From contig NZ_MBEU01000041.1 of the NCBI RefSeq assembly GCF_001954275.1, positions 1 to 64,000 of the forward strand: a stretch of DNA of 64,000 nucleotides, given 5' to 3'. This DNA is from Mycobacterium sp. IS-836 (lineage in GTDB: Bacteria > Actinomycetota > Actinomycetes > Mycobacteriales > Mycobacteriaceae). How positions within the stretch are numbered: the first letter of the stretch is position 1; each line of letters starts with the position of its first letter. Position numbers and translations under genes: made by a program. This document shows positions 7,889 to 18,890 of this stretch, piece by piece. The notes below the pieces were generated by a model. The model did not search any database. It saw only the letters and a list, made by a program, of their open reading frames with translations, and was not told the origin of the DNA.

Positions 7889-9207
7889 GATGGCCCCGCC
7901 GGAAGCATCAGGTTCTGCAGCACCTGGGTCGAGCTGATCGTGCCGTTCGGCGGTGGAGGCGGCGCCTCGGCGGGCGGCGCCGCGTCCGGCGATGCGGGCG
8001 CCTCGGGCGGTGGGGGCGCCGCGGGGGGCGTGTAGCCGGGCCGCAGCCAGTCCTCGCTGTAGGTGATCTCGTCCGGCCGGGCCTGCGTCCCGACGAACGG
8101 GTTGAGCCCCGCCGGGATGTAGTTGTAGATGCGGTTCTTGATGACCGGCTCCACGTACTGCAGGCACAGCTTTGACACCCGGGCCAGCCGCGCGCGCGAC
8201 GCCGCCTCGATCGAGCTGCAGATCCACTGCGGGATGTCGGCGAAGTTGTTCAGCGCGATGATGCCGGTCATCGCGCTCTGGGCCGGCTGATAGATGTTGA
8301 GGAAGTTCTGGAAAACCGTTGGGGCGATGTGCAGGATCTGCTTGATGTCACCACGGCTGTCGTTCAGCGCGGTGGTAATGGAACCCATCCGGTCGAACGT
8401 GACACCCATTGTTTCCCGGTTTTCGGCGAGGAAGTCGCGCACATCTCCCAGGGCCTGGTCGAGTCCCTTCACCGCGTTGGCGACCTCGTTGGGTGTGTTC
8501 GACAGCACCGTCGTCACGCTGGCGAGGTTCTGGTTGAACGAGGCCAACAGGTCGCTGCTGGAGTACAGCGCCGACACCAGCAGCTGCAGATTGCGCACCG
8601 TGCTGAAGATGTCGTCGGCGTGATCGCCGAGCGCCGAAATCGCTTCGGAGAGCTTGAGTACGGTGTCGCGGGCGGTGTCCCCCTCGCCGCGCAGGTTGTC
8701 GGCGGCGGAGTTGATGAATTCGCCCACCGAGTTCACGCCGCCCGGGGCCGTCGGTTGCAGCGCGCCGGTCAGTTTTTCCAGCTGCTTGCGAAAGTCGTCC
8801 CATTCGACCGGTACCGCGGTGCGGTTGAGCGGGATCGACGCGCCGGGGCTCAGTTTGGGCCCGCCGGAGTACGCCGGGACGAGGTGGATCGCGCGCGAGG
8901 TCACCAGTGACGGCGACAGGATCGCGGCGCGGGCGTCGGCGGGCACCGCATACTGCTTGTCGACCGAGAACGTCACCTTGGAACTGGTGGGTTGCGGCTC
9001 GATCTTGTCCACCACACCGACCGCGACACCCAGGATGCGGATCTCGTCGCCCACGAACAGGCCGTTGGTCTCGGCGAAATATGCCGAGTACGTGCTCTTT
9101 TCGACGGTGCTCCAGAGCTTCACGCCGACGATCACCGAAGAAATCGTCAGCGTGGCCGCAAGGCTGACGGCGGCCAGGATCTGTAAGTTGCGACGGTTCA
9201 TGTTCAC
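7885..9207 (-). CDS. mceD: MceD-type lipid-importer protein
   Basis: A 440-residue fourth MCE subunit. After VNMNRRN it has a transmembrane anchor (about 8-30), an MCE domain (about 38-120, with GDEIRILGVAVGVVDKI), a helical region and a Pro/Ala-rich tail (about 395-425) ending in a short hydrophobic segment. I chose GTG 9207 because it overlaps the mceC stop as GTGA, like the ATGA junctions elsewhere in this operon; the ATG two codons later at 9201 is an alternative. Extracytoplasmic component of the Mce tunnel. Confidence 0.9.
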   Translation of the reverse strand: MNMNRRNLQILAAVSLAATLTISSVIVGVKLWSTVEKSTYSAYFAETNGLFVGDEIRILGVAVGVVDKIEPQPTSSKVTFSVDKQYAVPADARAAILSPSLVTSRAIHLVPAYSGGPKLSPGASIPLNRTAVPVEWDDFRKQLEKLTGALQPTAPGGVNSVGEFINSAADNLRGEGDTARDTVLKLSEAISALGDHADDIFSTVRNLQLLVSALYSSSDLLASFNQNLASVTTVLSNTPNEVANAVKGLDQALGDVRDFLAENRETMGVTFDRMGSITTALNDSRGDIKQILHIAPTVFQNFLNIYQPAQSAMTGIIALNNFADIPQWICSSIEAASRARLARVSKLCLQYVEPVIKNRIYNYIPAGLNPFVGTQARPDEITYSEDWLRPGYTPPAAPPPPEAPASPDAAPPAEAPPPPPNGTISSTQVLQNLMLPAGPS

Positions 9208-10379
9208 GGCCCGTCGGGCTGGTGGGCGGGCGGGGGGACGATCCGGACCGGCGGTGTCGACGGCGGCGGTGACGGCGGCTGGGACCACAACGGGACCGGG
9301 GCGTTCTCCGGCGGCACGGGTGGAGTCCCGGTCGGCGGGTCGACCGCCTCCGACGGCAGCTTCTGGTTCGGATCCAAGACCCGGTCATACATGTCGGCGT
9401 CGAGAACGGGGCCGCTGAGCTGGCCGGGAATCAGGTTCGCCACATAGGCCTTGAAAAATGGTCCGGAACCCAGGCATTCGCCAAACGACATCGCGTACCG
9501 CTTGAACTTGGGCAGGGTTCGTTGCAGGTCTTCTTTGCGGTTGTCGAGGACCTCGAGCACCCCGTTGAGCTTGTCGAGGGCCGGCTTGAGTTGAGTCCTG
9601 TTGTCGTTGACCAGTCCCGAGATCTGGTGTGACACCGCGGTGAGGTTGTTCATCAAAGCGTCGAGTGAATCCCGTTCGTCCAGCAGCGCCGCCAGCAGGG
9701 CGTTGGAATTGGCGACCAGGGTGGCGATCTGTTGGCTGCGCTTGCCCAGCACCGCCGAGATCTTGTTGGCATTCCCCAGCAGGCTGCGCAATTGCGCGTC
9801 GCGGCTGTTCAGGGTCTCCGAGAACCTGGCCACCCCCTGCAGCGCGGGTTTGAGATCCGGTGGGGTTTCCTTGAAGGTGTTCGCCAATGTCGTTAGCGCG
9901 GACGATAATTGGGCGGTGTCCAAACCGCTGATGGTGGTCGTCAGGTCACCCAGCGCGTCGGGCAGGTCGTACGGCGACCGGGTGCGCTCCAGCGGGATGG
10001 GTCCCGTCAGGCTCCCGTTGCCGCGCGACGTGAGCTCGAGCATCTTGCTGCCCAGAATGGTCTCGGTCTTGATCGCCGCTTCCGTGCGGTCGCCCAGCTG
10101 AATGTCCTTACGGACGGTGAACCCGACCCGGACCTTGGTGCCGTCCAGGCGAATCTCCGAGACCCTCCCGACGCCCATGCCCGAAACCCGAACCGTACTA
10201 CCGGTTTTGATGCCGCCGGCCTCGGAGAAGTATGCCGAGTAGTCATTGGTGTTCTTGATGAACGGCAACTTGTTGTATTCGAAGGCGGCGATCACGACGC
10301 ACGTCACGATCATCGTGCCGACAATGCCGACCAGGACGGGATTGCGCTCGCTGAGCGGTTTGATGTTGATTCGCTTCAT
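9204..10379 (-). CDS. mceC: MceC-type lipid-importer protein
   Basis: A 391-residue third MCE subunit: transmembrane anchor at about 17-38, MCE domain (GSTVRVSGMGVGRVSEI at about 60-76), coiled helical region to about 320, and a very Pro-rich tail over the last 50 residues. The ATG at 10379 overlaps the mceB stop by 4 nt. Like its neighbours it is expected outside the cytoplasmic membrane as one of six different MCE rings forming a lipid conduit; no enzymatic motif is visible. Confidence 0.92.
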   Translation of the reverse strand: MKRINIKPLSERNPVLVGIVGTMIVTCVVIAAFEYNKLPFIKNTNDYSAYFSEAGGIKTGSTVRVSGMGVGRVSEIRLDGTKVRVGFTVRKDIQLGDRTEAAIKTETILGSKMLELTSRGNGSLTGPIPLERTRSPYDLPDALGDLTTTISGLDTAQLSSALTTLANTFKETPPDLKPALQGVARFSETLNSRDAQLRSLLGNANKISAVLGKRSQQIATLVANSNALLAALLDERDSLDALMNNLTAVSHQISGLVNDNRTQLKPALDKLNGVLEVLDNRKEDLQRTLPKFKRYAMSFGECLGSGPFFKAYVANLIPGQLSGPVLDADMYDRVLDPNQKLPSEAVDPPTGTPPVPPENAPVPLWSQPPSPPPSTPPVRIVPPPAHQPDGP

Positions 10380-11407
10380 CGCGGCGTGCACCGCCCGCTC
10401 GGCTGGCCGATCAGTTTGACGAAGATCGGGTTGCCGCCCTTGCCGTTGAGCTTGAGCAACACTTCGCAGAAGTAGAAGCCGAAGTAGTCGCCGTTCAGGC
10501 CCTGGCGGGCCAGGACCTGATAGATGTCGGGCAGCTCCTTGAGCAGGTTGTCGAAATACTCGCGGTCGGAGAGCACCTGGTTGGACATCCGGTCGGTCTC
10601 GCGCACCACGTCCTTGATCGGCTGGCGTGACTGCACCAGCAGGTCGGCGACCGACCCGGCAGCCGCGTTGATGTACGCCAGCCCGGTGGAGATGTCGGTC
10701 TTGCGCTGCGCCAGGCCGTCCACGAGCGCCGACAGCTTGTCCAGGCCGTCGGAGAACTCGTGGTCGCGCGCGGCGAAGGTGTGCAGCACGGTGTTCAGGT
10801 TCGTGATCAGCTCGCCGATCAGTTCGCTGCGCCCGGACAGGGTGGAGGTCAGCATCGAGGTCTGCGCCAGCACCGAGGCGAGGGTGCCGCCCTGACCCTG
10901 GAAAATGCGCAGCAGCTCACCGGACAGCGCGTTCACCTGATCGGGATCCAGCGCGCGGAACAACGGTCGGAAGCCGCCGATCAGCGCGTCGATGTCCAGT
11001 GCCGGCGACGTCCGCGCCATCGGAATCGTCGCGCCGGGCGTCAACCGACGTGGCGCGCCGGCGCCCTCTTCGAGGGCGAGATACCGGTCGCCGATCAGGT
11101 TTTCGTACCGCACAACGGCTTTGGTGCCCTCCGTGAGCCGCACTCCCCTGTCGACCGCGAAACCGACGGTCACCGTGCCGTCGTGATGCAGCGTGAGGTC
11201 GCCGACCTTGCCGACTTCGACCCCGGCGATGCGGACGAAATTGCCGGACTTCAGGCCGGAGATGTTGGTGAAGACCGCTTGATAGCCCGTGCGGTCCTCG
11301 AAACGCAACTGGCCGAACACCGCGATCAGCGCGAACGTGAATACCAGGCAGATCACCGTGAACAGCGCCACCCGGACGATCACGGCGGACATCTTTCGTC
11401 TTCTCAT
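10376..11407 (-). CDS. mceB: MceB-type lipid-importer protein
   Basis: A 343-residue second MCE subunit with an N-terminal anchor (about 8-32), an MCE domain (GNFVRIAGVEVGKVGDLTL at about 55-73) and a long helical region. The C-terminus ends soon after two Cys (GFYFCEVLLK and GRCTPR) that could form a disulphide, a common ending in MceB proteins. ATG 11407 overlaps the mceA stop (ATGA). The upstream part of the open frame is an out-of-frame reading of mceA and is left out. Confidence 0.92.
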   Translation of the reverse strand: MRRRKMSAVIVRVALFTVICLVFTFALIAVFGQLRFEDRTGYQAVFTNISGLKSGNFVRIAGVEVGKVGDLTLHHDGTVTVGFAVDRGVRLTEGTKAVVRYENLIGDRYLALEEGAGAPRRLTPGATIPMARTSPALDIDALIGGFRPLFRALDPDQVNALSGELLRIFQGQGGTLASVLAQTSMLTSTLSGRSELIGELITNLNTVLHTFAARDHEFSDGLDKLSALVDGLAQRKTDISTGLAYINAAAGSVADLLVQSRQPIKDVVRETDRMSNQVLSDREYFDNLLKELPDIYQVLARQGLNGDYFGFYFCEVLLKLNGKGGNPIFVKLIGQPSGRCTPR

Positions 11408-12678
11408 GGCGGCGGCTGCCCCCCGCGCCAGAAGTAGCGCGGCGCCTCGGGAGGGTTCTTGGTGGTCGGGAAGTAGTTGGCCCACCATGGATTACCGGCG
11501 GCCACGTTGGTGCGGATCTCGTTCGGCGCGGCGCCCCAGCCGGTGTCGGTGACCAGAGCACGAACCGGGAAGTTCGCACTCGGATCGGGCAACGAACCGC
11601 AGCTCGGCCTGCCGCCGGGACCGCCCGTCGCATTGACCTTCGGCAGATGCTTCGGGTATCGGTACGGGTCGTCGCCGAACAGGAGGGCCGCGTCCAGGAT
11701 CACCGAATAGCCATTGCCGCCCAACGCGTCTCGGCCACCGTGGTCGACGTACCATTGCGCGCCCTGGAACAAGCAGGTGTAGGTCGGCGAGTATTTGTTG
11801 AGCAGCGCGGTCGTCGGATCGAGCAGGTTGACCGAACGCACGATGTTGGATTCGCTGTTGCCGAGCACGTTGATGCCGGCCTGACTGAAGCCCACCGCCG
11901 ACAACAGCAGCGTGTCCAGTGACCGCTGGTTTTCGGTAAGGGTGGCGCTCGAGGTCGACGCCGAGTCGAGGATCGACAGGATATCCTGTGCCGCATCGGA
12001 ATAGGCGGCCGATGTCTTGCCGAACAACCGCCAGTCCCGCTGGATCGTTCCCATCCTGGGGTTGACGGCAAGCAGCAGGTTGTTCGCGTCGGTGACCGCC
12101 TGCCCAATCCGGTCGCCCTTGCCGCGCACCGACTGCGCGAAGGCCGACAAGATCGCGTTGAGCTTCGCCGGGTCAAGCGCCTGGACCACGGACTGCAGGT
12201 TTTCGAACACCGTGTTGACTTCTACGGTGACGTTGCGTGAGCGCAGCACCGCGCCGGGCCGCAGCGCCGCGGCGCTGGGGTGCTCGGGCACGATCAGATC
12301 GACATACTTCGACCCGAACGCCGTGGTCGATTTGATCTCCGCCTCGATGTTGCTCGGCAGATATTTGAAGGGGCCCGGGTCCATTTTCAGCCGCAGCTGG
12401 GCCGCTTTCACGTCGGTGCCGATCGACGCGACCTGGCCGATCTGTACGCCGCGCAGCTTCACCTTCGCGCCGGGTTCCATGACCAGTCCCGCCCGGTCCG
12501 ACTCCAGCGTGAGCGGGATGGATGGGCGGAACGTGCCCGAGAACGACGCGGCGGTAAGCACGATCAGTCCGGCGACCAGAAGAAACAACGTTGGCGCCCA
12601 CCAGATCGGGTCGATCTTGCCCCGGCGGGTGCTGTTGCCCTTGCTATGCCTGCGGCGGTCGGTACTCATCGTAGTCAT
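11404..12678 (-). CDS. mceA: MceA-type lipid-importer protein
   Basis: A 424-residue first MCE subunit. A basic cytoplasmic N-terminus (1-25) precedes a transmembrane helix (about 27-46), then the MCE domain (GAKVKLRGVQIGQVASIGT at about 70-88, with TTAFGSKYVDLIVP). A helical region follows, and the C-terminus contains the Cys and Trp-rich stretch typical of MceA proteins (TYTCLFQGAQWYVDHGG). MceA proteins of other clusters are implicated in host-cell entry as well as lipid import. ATG 12678 overlaps the yrbEB stop as ATGA; the ATG at 12669 is possible. Which numbered mce cluster this is cannot be decided here. Confidence 0.92.
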   Translation of the reverse strand: MTTMSTDRRRHSKGNSTRRGKIDPIWWAPTLFLLVAGLIVLTAASFSGTFRPSIPLTLESDRAGLVMEPGAKVKLRGVQIGQVASIGTDVKAAQLRLKMDPGPFKYLPSNIEAEIKSTTAFGSKYVDLIVPEHPSAAALRPGAVLRSRNVTVEVNTVFENLQSVVQALDPAKLNAILSAFAQSVRGKGDRIGQAVTDANNLLLAVNPRMGTIQRDWRLFGKTSAAYSDAAQDILSILDSASTSSATLTENQRSLDTLLLSAVGFSQAGINVLGNSESNIVRSVNLLDPTTALLNKYSPTYTCLFQGAQWYVDHGGRDALGGNGYSVILDAALLFGDDPYRYPKHLPKVNATGGPGGRPSCGSLPDPSANFPVRALVTDTGWGAAPNEIRTNVAAGNPWWANYFPTTKNPPEAPRYFWRGGQPPP

Positions 12679-13523
12679 CCCGACAGGTTGAAGTTGCCGG
12701 ATTGGCCGTAGATAGACAGCGAAATCATCAGGCACACAAAGGCGGTGACGATCATCGACGACCGCACGGACCGACCGACCGCCTCCCCCACCCCGGCGGG
12801 GCCTCCCGTCGCGGTGAAGCCGTAATAGGTGTGCACGACCATCACGCCCGCGGCCATCGTCAGCGCCGCCAAAAACGACCAAAACAGGTCGGTGGGACGC
12901 AGGAACGTGGAGAAGTAGTGCTCGTACACGCCGCGCGACTGGCCGTAGATGTAGATCGTGCCGAATTTGGCCGCGAAGAACGACATCAGCACGGCAACCG
13001 CGTACAGGGGGATGACGACGAGGATCCCGGCGATGATCCGGGTGGACGCCAGATAGGTGATCGAGCGGATCCCCATCACTTCGAGCGCGTCGATCTCCTC
13101 GTTGATGCGCATCGCGCCCAGCTGCGCCGTGGTGCCGGCACCGATGGTGGCGGCCAGCGCCACCCCGGCCGTGCATGGCGCGATCATCCGGACGTTGAAG
13201 AACGCCGACAGGAATCCGGTCAGCGCCTCGACCCCGATGTTGGACAGGGTGTCGTAGCCCTGTACGGCGACGAGGGCGCCGGTGGTCAGCGTGAGGAAGC
13301 CGATGATGCCGACGGTGCCGCCGATCACCGCGAGAGCGCCTGTACCCATTCCCATGTCGGCGATCAGCCTCAGCAGTTCCCCCGGGTAGCGCCGTACCGC
13401 GTCACCGGTGGAGGCCAAGGATTGGCCGTAGAACGCCGTCTGTTCGCCCAGCCTCCGGATGGCGGCGACGAGCCGGGGTCCGAGGTTGGGGACCCACGTC
13501 GGTTCGCCCGCGAGGTCACTCAT
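12675..13523 (-). CDS. yrbEB: YrbEB/MlaE-type permease
   Basis: A 282-residue integral membrane permease of the MlaE/YrbE family with about five to six hydrophobic segments after a 50-residue N-terminal amphipathic region. The conserved cytoplasmic loop element INEEIDALEVMGI lies near residue 145, and G-x-TGGPxGVG occurs near 235. With YrbEA it forms the membrane channel that pairs with a separately encoded Mkl-type ATPase; no ATPase gene is present here. The start overlaps the yrbEA stop by 4 nt (ATGA). Confidence 0.93.
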   Translation of the reverse strand: MSDLAGEPTWVPNLGPRLVAAIRRLGEQTAFYGQSLASTGDAVRRYPGELLRLIADMGMGTGALAVIGGTVGIIGFLTLTTGALVAVQGYDTLSNIGVEALTGFLSAFFNVRMIAPCTAGVALAATIGAGTTAQLGAMRINEEIDALEVMGIRSITYLASTRIIAGILVVIPLYAVAVLMSFFAAKFGTIYIYGQSRGVYEHYFSTFLRPTDLFWSFLAALTMAAGVMVVHTYYGFTATGGPAGVGEAVGRSVRSSMIVTAFVCLMISLSIYGQSGNFNLSG

Positions 13524-14287
13524 TTCGCGGTCACCTTTACCCCGAGCGCAGTGACCACGATGTTGATGAAGAACAGGGCCATGAACGAAAACACCACGGT
13601 CTCGTTCACCGCGTTCCCGACGCCGGTGGGGCCGCCGCCCACGGATAGGCCCTTGTAGCAGGCGATTAGGCCGGCGGACAACCCGAACAGCGTCGCCTTG
13701 ATGAGCGAAATCACCACCTGCGGAAGCCCGGTGACCAGTGTCATCCCGGCGATGAATGCGCCCGGCGTGACGTGCTGAACGAAGACCACGAAGATGTAGC
13801 TTCCCGTCAGGCCGGTCACGGCGACCACCGAGTACAGCAACAACGCTACGAACGTCGCGGCAATGATCCGCGGAACCACCAGGGCCTGAACGGGATTGAC
13901 GCCGATCACCTTCATCGCGTCGATTTCCTCGCGGATGGTGCGCGCGCCCAGGTCGGCGCACATCGCCGTCGAGCCCGCACCGGCGACGGCCATCGCGGTG
14001 ACGACGGGCCCAACTTGGGTCACCGATGCGAGCGCCGCCCCGGCACCCGAAAGATCGCCGGCGCCGATCTCGACGAGCAGGATGTTCAGGACGAACACGA
14101 TGAGCACGGTGTACGGGATCGACAGCATGATCGTCGGAAAGATCGAGACCCTGGCGACAAACCAGATCTGTTCCAGGAGTTCGCGCCACGCCCACGGCCC
14201 TCGCACCACGGCAACCAATGACTCGATGCTGAGCACGAAGAACTGACCCAGCGCATTCATGGGCCTTGCCACGGCGGTGGCGTTCAT
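13520..14287 (-). CDS. yrbEA: YrbEA/MlaE-type permease
   Basis: First gene of the mce operon, a 255-residue MlaE/YrbE-family permease. It has the loop motif IREEIDAMKVIGVNPV near residue 120, the element GGGPTGVGNAVN near 220, and five to six hydrophobic segments. A strong ribosome site (TTGGGGGACGG) sits directly before ATG 14287, in contrast to the overlapping starts downstream. This marks it as the translational entry of the operon; the promoter should lie in the gap to the right. No mce-type GntR or TetR regulator is adjacent. Confidence 0.93.
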   Translation of the reverse strand: MNATAVARPMNALGQFFVLSIESLVAVVRGPWAWRELLEQIWFVARVSIFPTIMLSIPYTVLIVFVLNILLVEIGAGDLSGAGAALASVTQVGPVVTAMAVAGAGSTAMCADLGARTIREEIDAMKVIGVNPVQALVVPRIIAATFVALLLYSVVAVTGLTGSYIFVVFVQHVTPGAFIAGMTLVTGLPQVVISLIKATLFGLSAGLIACYKGLSVGGGPTGVGNAVNETVVFSFMALFFINIVVTALGVKVTAK

Positions 14288-15901
<1,614 letters not shown>

Positions 15902-15903
15902 CC

Positions 15904-16587
15904 ATGTTCGCAGCGATGCGGCGCGATATACGGGCGGCCCGGGAGCGCGATCCCGCGAGGCCCACCACGCTGCAGGTCATCTTCGCCTACCCCGGCGTGC
16001 ACGCCATCTGGGGCCACCGGATCAGCCATTGGCTGTGGAACAGGGGCGCGAGATTGGCGGCGCGGACCTTCGCCGAGCTCACCCGCATTTTCACCGGGGT
16101 CGACATCCACCCCGCCGCGACCCTCGGCCCCGGCCTGTTCATCGACCACGCGACCGGGGTGGTGATCGGGGAAACCGCCGAGGTGGGCGAGGACGTCCAC
16201 ATGTACCACGGCGTCACCCTCGGCGGCAGCGGCGCGGATACCGGGAAACGTCATCCCACCGTCGGCGACCGCGTGACCATCGGCGCGGGCGCCAAGATCC
16301 TCGGCGCGATCAAAATCGGCGACGACAGCCGGATCGGGGCCAACGCGGTGGTGGTGAAGCCGGTGCCGTCGAGTTCGGTGGTCGTCGGGGTCCCCGGGCA
16401 GGTCATCAGCCGCGCCGGCCGGGGCACCCCGGACGACTCGATGATGCCCGACCTCGTCGGGGTCAGCCTGCAATCCCTGCTCACCAGGGTGGCCAAGTTG
16501 GAGGCTTCGGGCGAGGGCCCGCAGAACGGCCGCGTGATCCGGCCACCCGAAGCCGGGGTGTGGCACGGCGAGGACTTCTCCATCTGA
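15904..16587 (+). CDS. cysE: serine O-acetyltransferase
   Basis: A 227-residue left-handed beta-helix acetyltransferase that makes O-acetylserine from serine and acetyl-CoA, the step before CysK. Hexapeptide repeats run from about residue 60 to 160, with the active-site elements [16 protein letters not shown] and MYHGVTLGG, and the CoA-site segment [14 protein letters not shown]. The C-terminus ends DFSI; the mycobacterial CysE tail with terminal Ile is known to insert into the CysK active site. The start at 15904 lies 2 bp after cysK1, and mez follows after 20 bp, so the three genes are probably co-transcribed. Confidence 0.95.
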   Translation: MFAAMRRDIRAARERDPARPTTLQVIFAYPGVHAIWGHRISHWLWNRGARLAARTFAELTRIFTGVDIHPAATLGPGLFIDHATGVVIGETAEVGEDVHMYHGVTLGGSGADTGKRHPTVGDRVTIGAGAKILGAIKIGDDSRIGANAVVVKPVPSSSVVVGVPGQVISRAGRGTPDDSMMPDLVGVSLQSLLTRVAKLEASGEGPQNGRVIRPPEAGVWHGEDFSI

Positions 16588-16607
16588 CACCAGGCCTGGA
16601 GGTTGTG

Positions 16608-18254
16608 ATGAGCGATCCCTGCACGCCGCACATCCCGGCCGCGTTGGCCGCGCCGAGCCTCAATCGCGGGGTGGGCTTCACCCACGAGCAGCGGCGACGC
16701 TTGGGCCTCACCGGCCGCCTTCCGTCGGCCGTGCTCACGCTCGATCAACAAGCCGATCGCGTGTGGCGTCAATTGCAAAGCCTCGCAACGGATCTGGGGC
16801 GCAATCTGCTCCTCGAGCAGCTGCACTACCGTCACGAACTGCTGTACTACAAGGTGCTCGAAGACCATCTGACCGAGCTGATGCCGGTGGTCTACACGCC
16901 CACCGTGGGCGAGGCCATTCAGCGCTTCTCCGACGAATACCGTGGGCAGCGCGGGCTTTTTCTGACCATCGACGAGCCCGACGAGATCGGCGAGGCCTTC
17001 GAAACGTTCGGATTGCAACCGGACGACGTCGACCTGATCGTCTGCACCGACGCCGAAGCCATTCTGGGTATCGGCGACTGGGGTGTGGGCGGAATCCAAA
17101 TCGCCGTCGGCAAATTGGCGCTCTACACCGCCGGCGGCGGCGTCGATCCCCGTCGTTGCATCGCGGTGTCACTCGATGTCGGCACGGATAACGAACAGCT
17201 ATTGCGAGACCCGTTCTATTTGGGCAACCGCCACGCCCGGCGCCGCGGCGAGGAGTACGACGAGTTCATCAGGCGCTACATCGAGACCGCCCACGCGATG
17301 TTTCCGCATGCCATCCTGCATTTCGAGGACTTCGGCCCGCTCAACGCCCGGAAGATCCTGCAGACCTACGGCGACGACTACTGCGTGTTCAACGACGACA
17401 TCCAGGGCACCGGGGCGGTGGTCGTGGCCGCCGTCTACGGCGGCTGCCACATCACCGGTGTTCCGCTGCGCGACCAGAAAGCGATCGTCTTCGGGGCCGG
17501 GACCGCCGGCATCGGTGTCGCCGATCAGATCCGGGATGCGATGGTCGCCGACGGCGCCACCGACGAGCAAGCCAGGTCGCAGATCTGGCCGATCGACAAG
17601 CAGGGCCTGCTGTTCGACGACATGGACGACCTGCGCGCTTTCCAGGTGCCCTATGCCAAGAACCGCCAGCGGCTCGGTGTGGCCGCCGGGGCCCGGGTGG
17701 GATTGGTGGACGCGATCAAGCTGGCGTCACCCACCATCCTGTTGGGTTCGTCGACGGTGTTCGGCGCGTTCAACCAGGAGGTCGTCGAGGCGATGACCGC
17801 GTCCTGCGAACGGCCGATGATCTTCCCGCTGTCCAACCCGACCTCGCGCATGGAGGCTATGCCGGCCGATGTGCTGCAGTGGTCCAAGGGCAGGGCGCTG
17901 ATCACCACCGGCACCCCGGTCGCCCCAGTCGAGTACGACGGCACCACCTACACCATTGGCCAGGCCAACAACGTGCTGGTATTCCCCGGAATCGGCCTGG
18001 GCATCATCGTCAGCCGGGCCCGGCTGTTCACCCCGGGCATGTTGCAGGCGGCGGCGAAAGCCATTGTGCGGCAGGCCAGTCCGGTGAATCCCGGCGATTC
18101 GCTGTTGCCGGATGTGCAGAACCTGCGTGACATCTCGGCGGCGGTCGCGGAGGCCGTCTACCGCGCCGCCGTCGAAGACGGGGTGGCCACCAGGGAGCAC
18201 GACGATGTTCGGCAGGCGGTGCACGACGCGATGTGGCGGCCGGTCTACGACTAA
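16608..18254 (+). CDS. mez: malic enzyme (NAD(P)-dependent)
   Basis: A 548-residue large-type malic enzyme that decarboxylates malate to pyruvate with NAD(P). The N-terminal malic domain has VVYTPTVGEAIQ near residue 87 and metal-binding residues in HFEDFG and FNDDIQGTG (about 235-265). The C-terminal Rossmann domain has GAGTAGIGVADQI near 293. Length equals that of the M. tuberculosis protein. GGAGG lies 6 bp before ATG 16608. In M. tuberculosis mez lies upstream of stp and cysK1; here it lies downstream of cysE and no stp gene is present, so the local order differs. Confidence 0.94.
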   Translation: MSDPCTPHIPAALAAPSLNRGVGFTHEQRRRLGLTGRLPSAVLTLDQQADRVWRQLQSLATDLGRNLLLEQLHYRHELLYYKVLEDHLTELMPVVYTPTVGEAIQRFSDEYRGQRGLFLTIDEPDEIGEAFETFGLQPDDVDLIVCTDAEAILGIGDWGVGGIQIAVGKLALYTAGGGVDPRRCIAVSLDVGTDNEQLLRDPFYLGNRHARRRGEEYDEFIRRYIETAHAMFPHAILHFEDFGPLNARKILQTYGDDYCVFNDDIQGTGAVVVAAVYGGCHITGVPLRDQKAIVFGAGTAGIGVADQIRDAMVADGATDEQARSQIWPIDKQGLLFDDMDDLRAFQVPYAKNRQRLGVAAGARVGLVDAIKLASPTILLGSSTVFGAFNQEVVEAMTASCERPMIFPLSNPTSRMEAMPADVLQWSKGRALITTGTPVAPVEYDGTTYTIGQANNVLVFPGIGLGIIVSRARLFTPGMLQAAAKAIVRQASPVNPGDSLLPDVQNLRDISAAVAEAVYRAAVEDGVATREHDDVRQAVHDAMWRPVYD

Positions 18255-18383
18255 CCCGTACCCGGGTCGTCCGGGTGGGGGGTCAGCGGCGTCACCTCGT
18301 CGGCGCGCCTGAAATATGTTGTGGTCGCGGCACATTCGAGATCGCGGACGCCGATCTGAGTGCGGTGGCCTTGTGGCAATAGT

Positions 18384-18416
18384 GATCGGACCGGCCCAAA
18401 CCGGGCCGGTCCGATC
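18384..18416. terminator. perfect 14-bp hairpin, bidirectional terminator
   Basis: GATCGGACCGGCCC (18384-18397) pairs with its exact complement at 18403-18416 around an AAACC loop. It lies 130 bp after mez and 36 bp beyond the stop of the convergent small gene at 18452, so it can end transcripts from both sides. There is no T-tract, as is common in mycobacteria. Confidence 0.8.
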
Positions 18417-18451
18417 CAATGTGATGGTTCGATTACTTGCAACGTGGCGCG

Positions 18452-18760
18452 TTACACCTCGATCGTCTGGCTGACGTACGTCTCCCACGTTGCGATCTGG
18501 CCAGCCTCGATCAAGGCGGCCTGCATCTCAGGATCGCCCATCAAGTCCTGCTGGATCTGGCCGTACCGCGCCCAATCCTCGGCGGTGGAGAGCAGGCCGA
18601 TGGTGTTGGTCGCCGGACCGCCGACCATGGTCGCAAGCACGGTGATGTTCTCGGCGCCGTGCTTGCGGGCTAGGTCAGTTGTCTTCTTGAGTTGCTTCTG
18701 CACCTCGTCCCACTGGACGCCCGGATTTGGGTGGATTGTTACGAACGAGACGATGGTCAT
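18452..18760 (-). CDS. small dimeric alpha/beta-barrel-like protein
   Basis: A 102-residue soluble protein whose layout, a first strand (TIVSFVTIHP), a long helix, a strand with GGPATNTIG, a second helix and a final strand (WETYVSQTIEV), resembles the ferredoxin-like dimeric barrel folds (NIPSNAP or antibiotic-monooxygenase type). The function is unknown and no catalytic residues are evident. A clear GAGGAGG ribosome site precedes ATG 18760. It is a single gene, convergent with mez across the hairpin at 18384-18416. Confidence 0.7.
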   Translation of the reverse strand: MTIVSFVTIHPNPGVQWDEVQKQLKKTTDLARKHGAENITVLATMVGGPATNTIGLLSTAEDWARYGQIQQDLMGDPEMQAALIEAGQIATWETYVSQTIEV

Positions 18761-18890
18761 GGTGGTGCCTCCTCAACCGTTGTGGCTGTTTGCCACAGGG
18801 CAAGCCAACACCCGAATGCCATCGAAAGCTAGACCCAAAATTCGCAGAACACCGACCGGTGGTCCGTCCATCGCTGCGCGACGGAACCGG

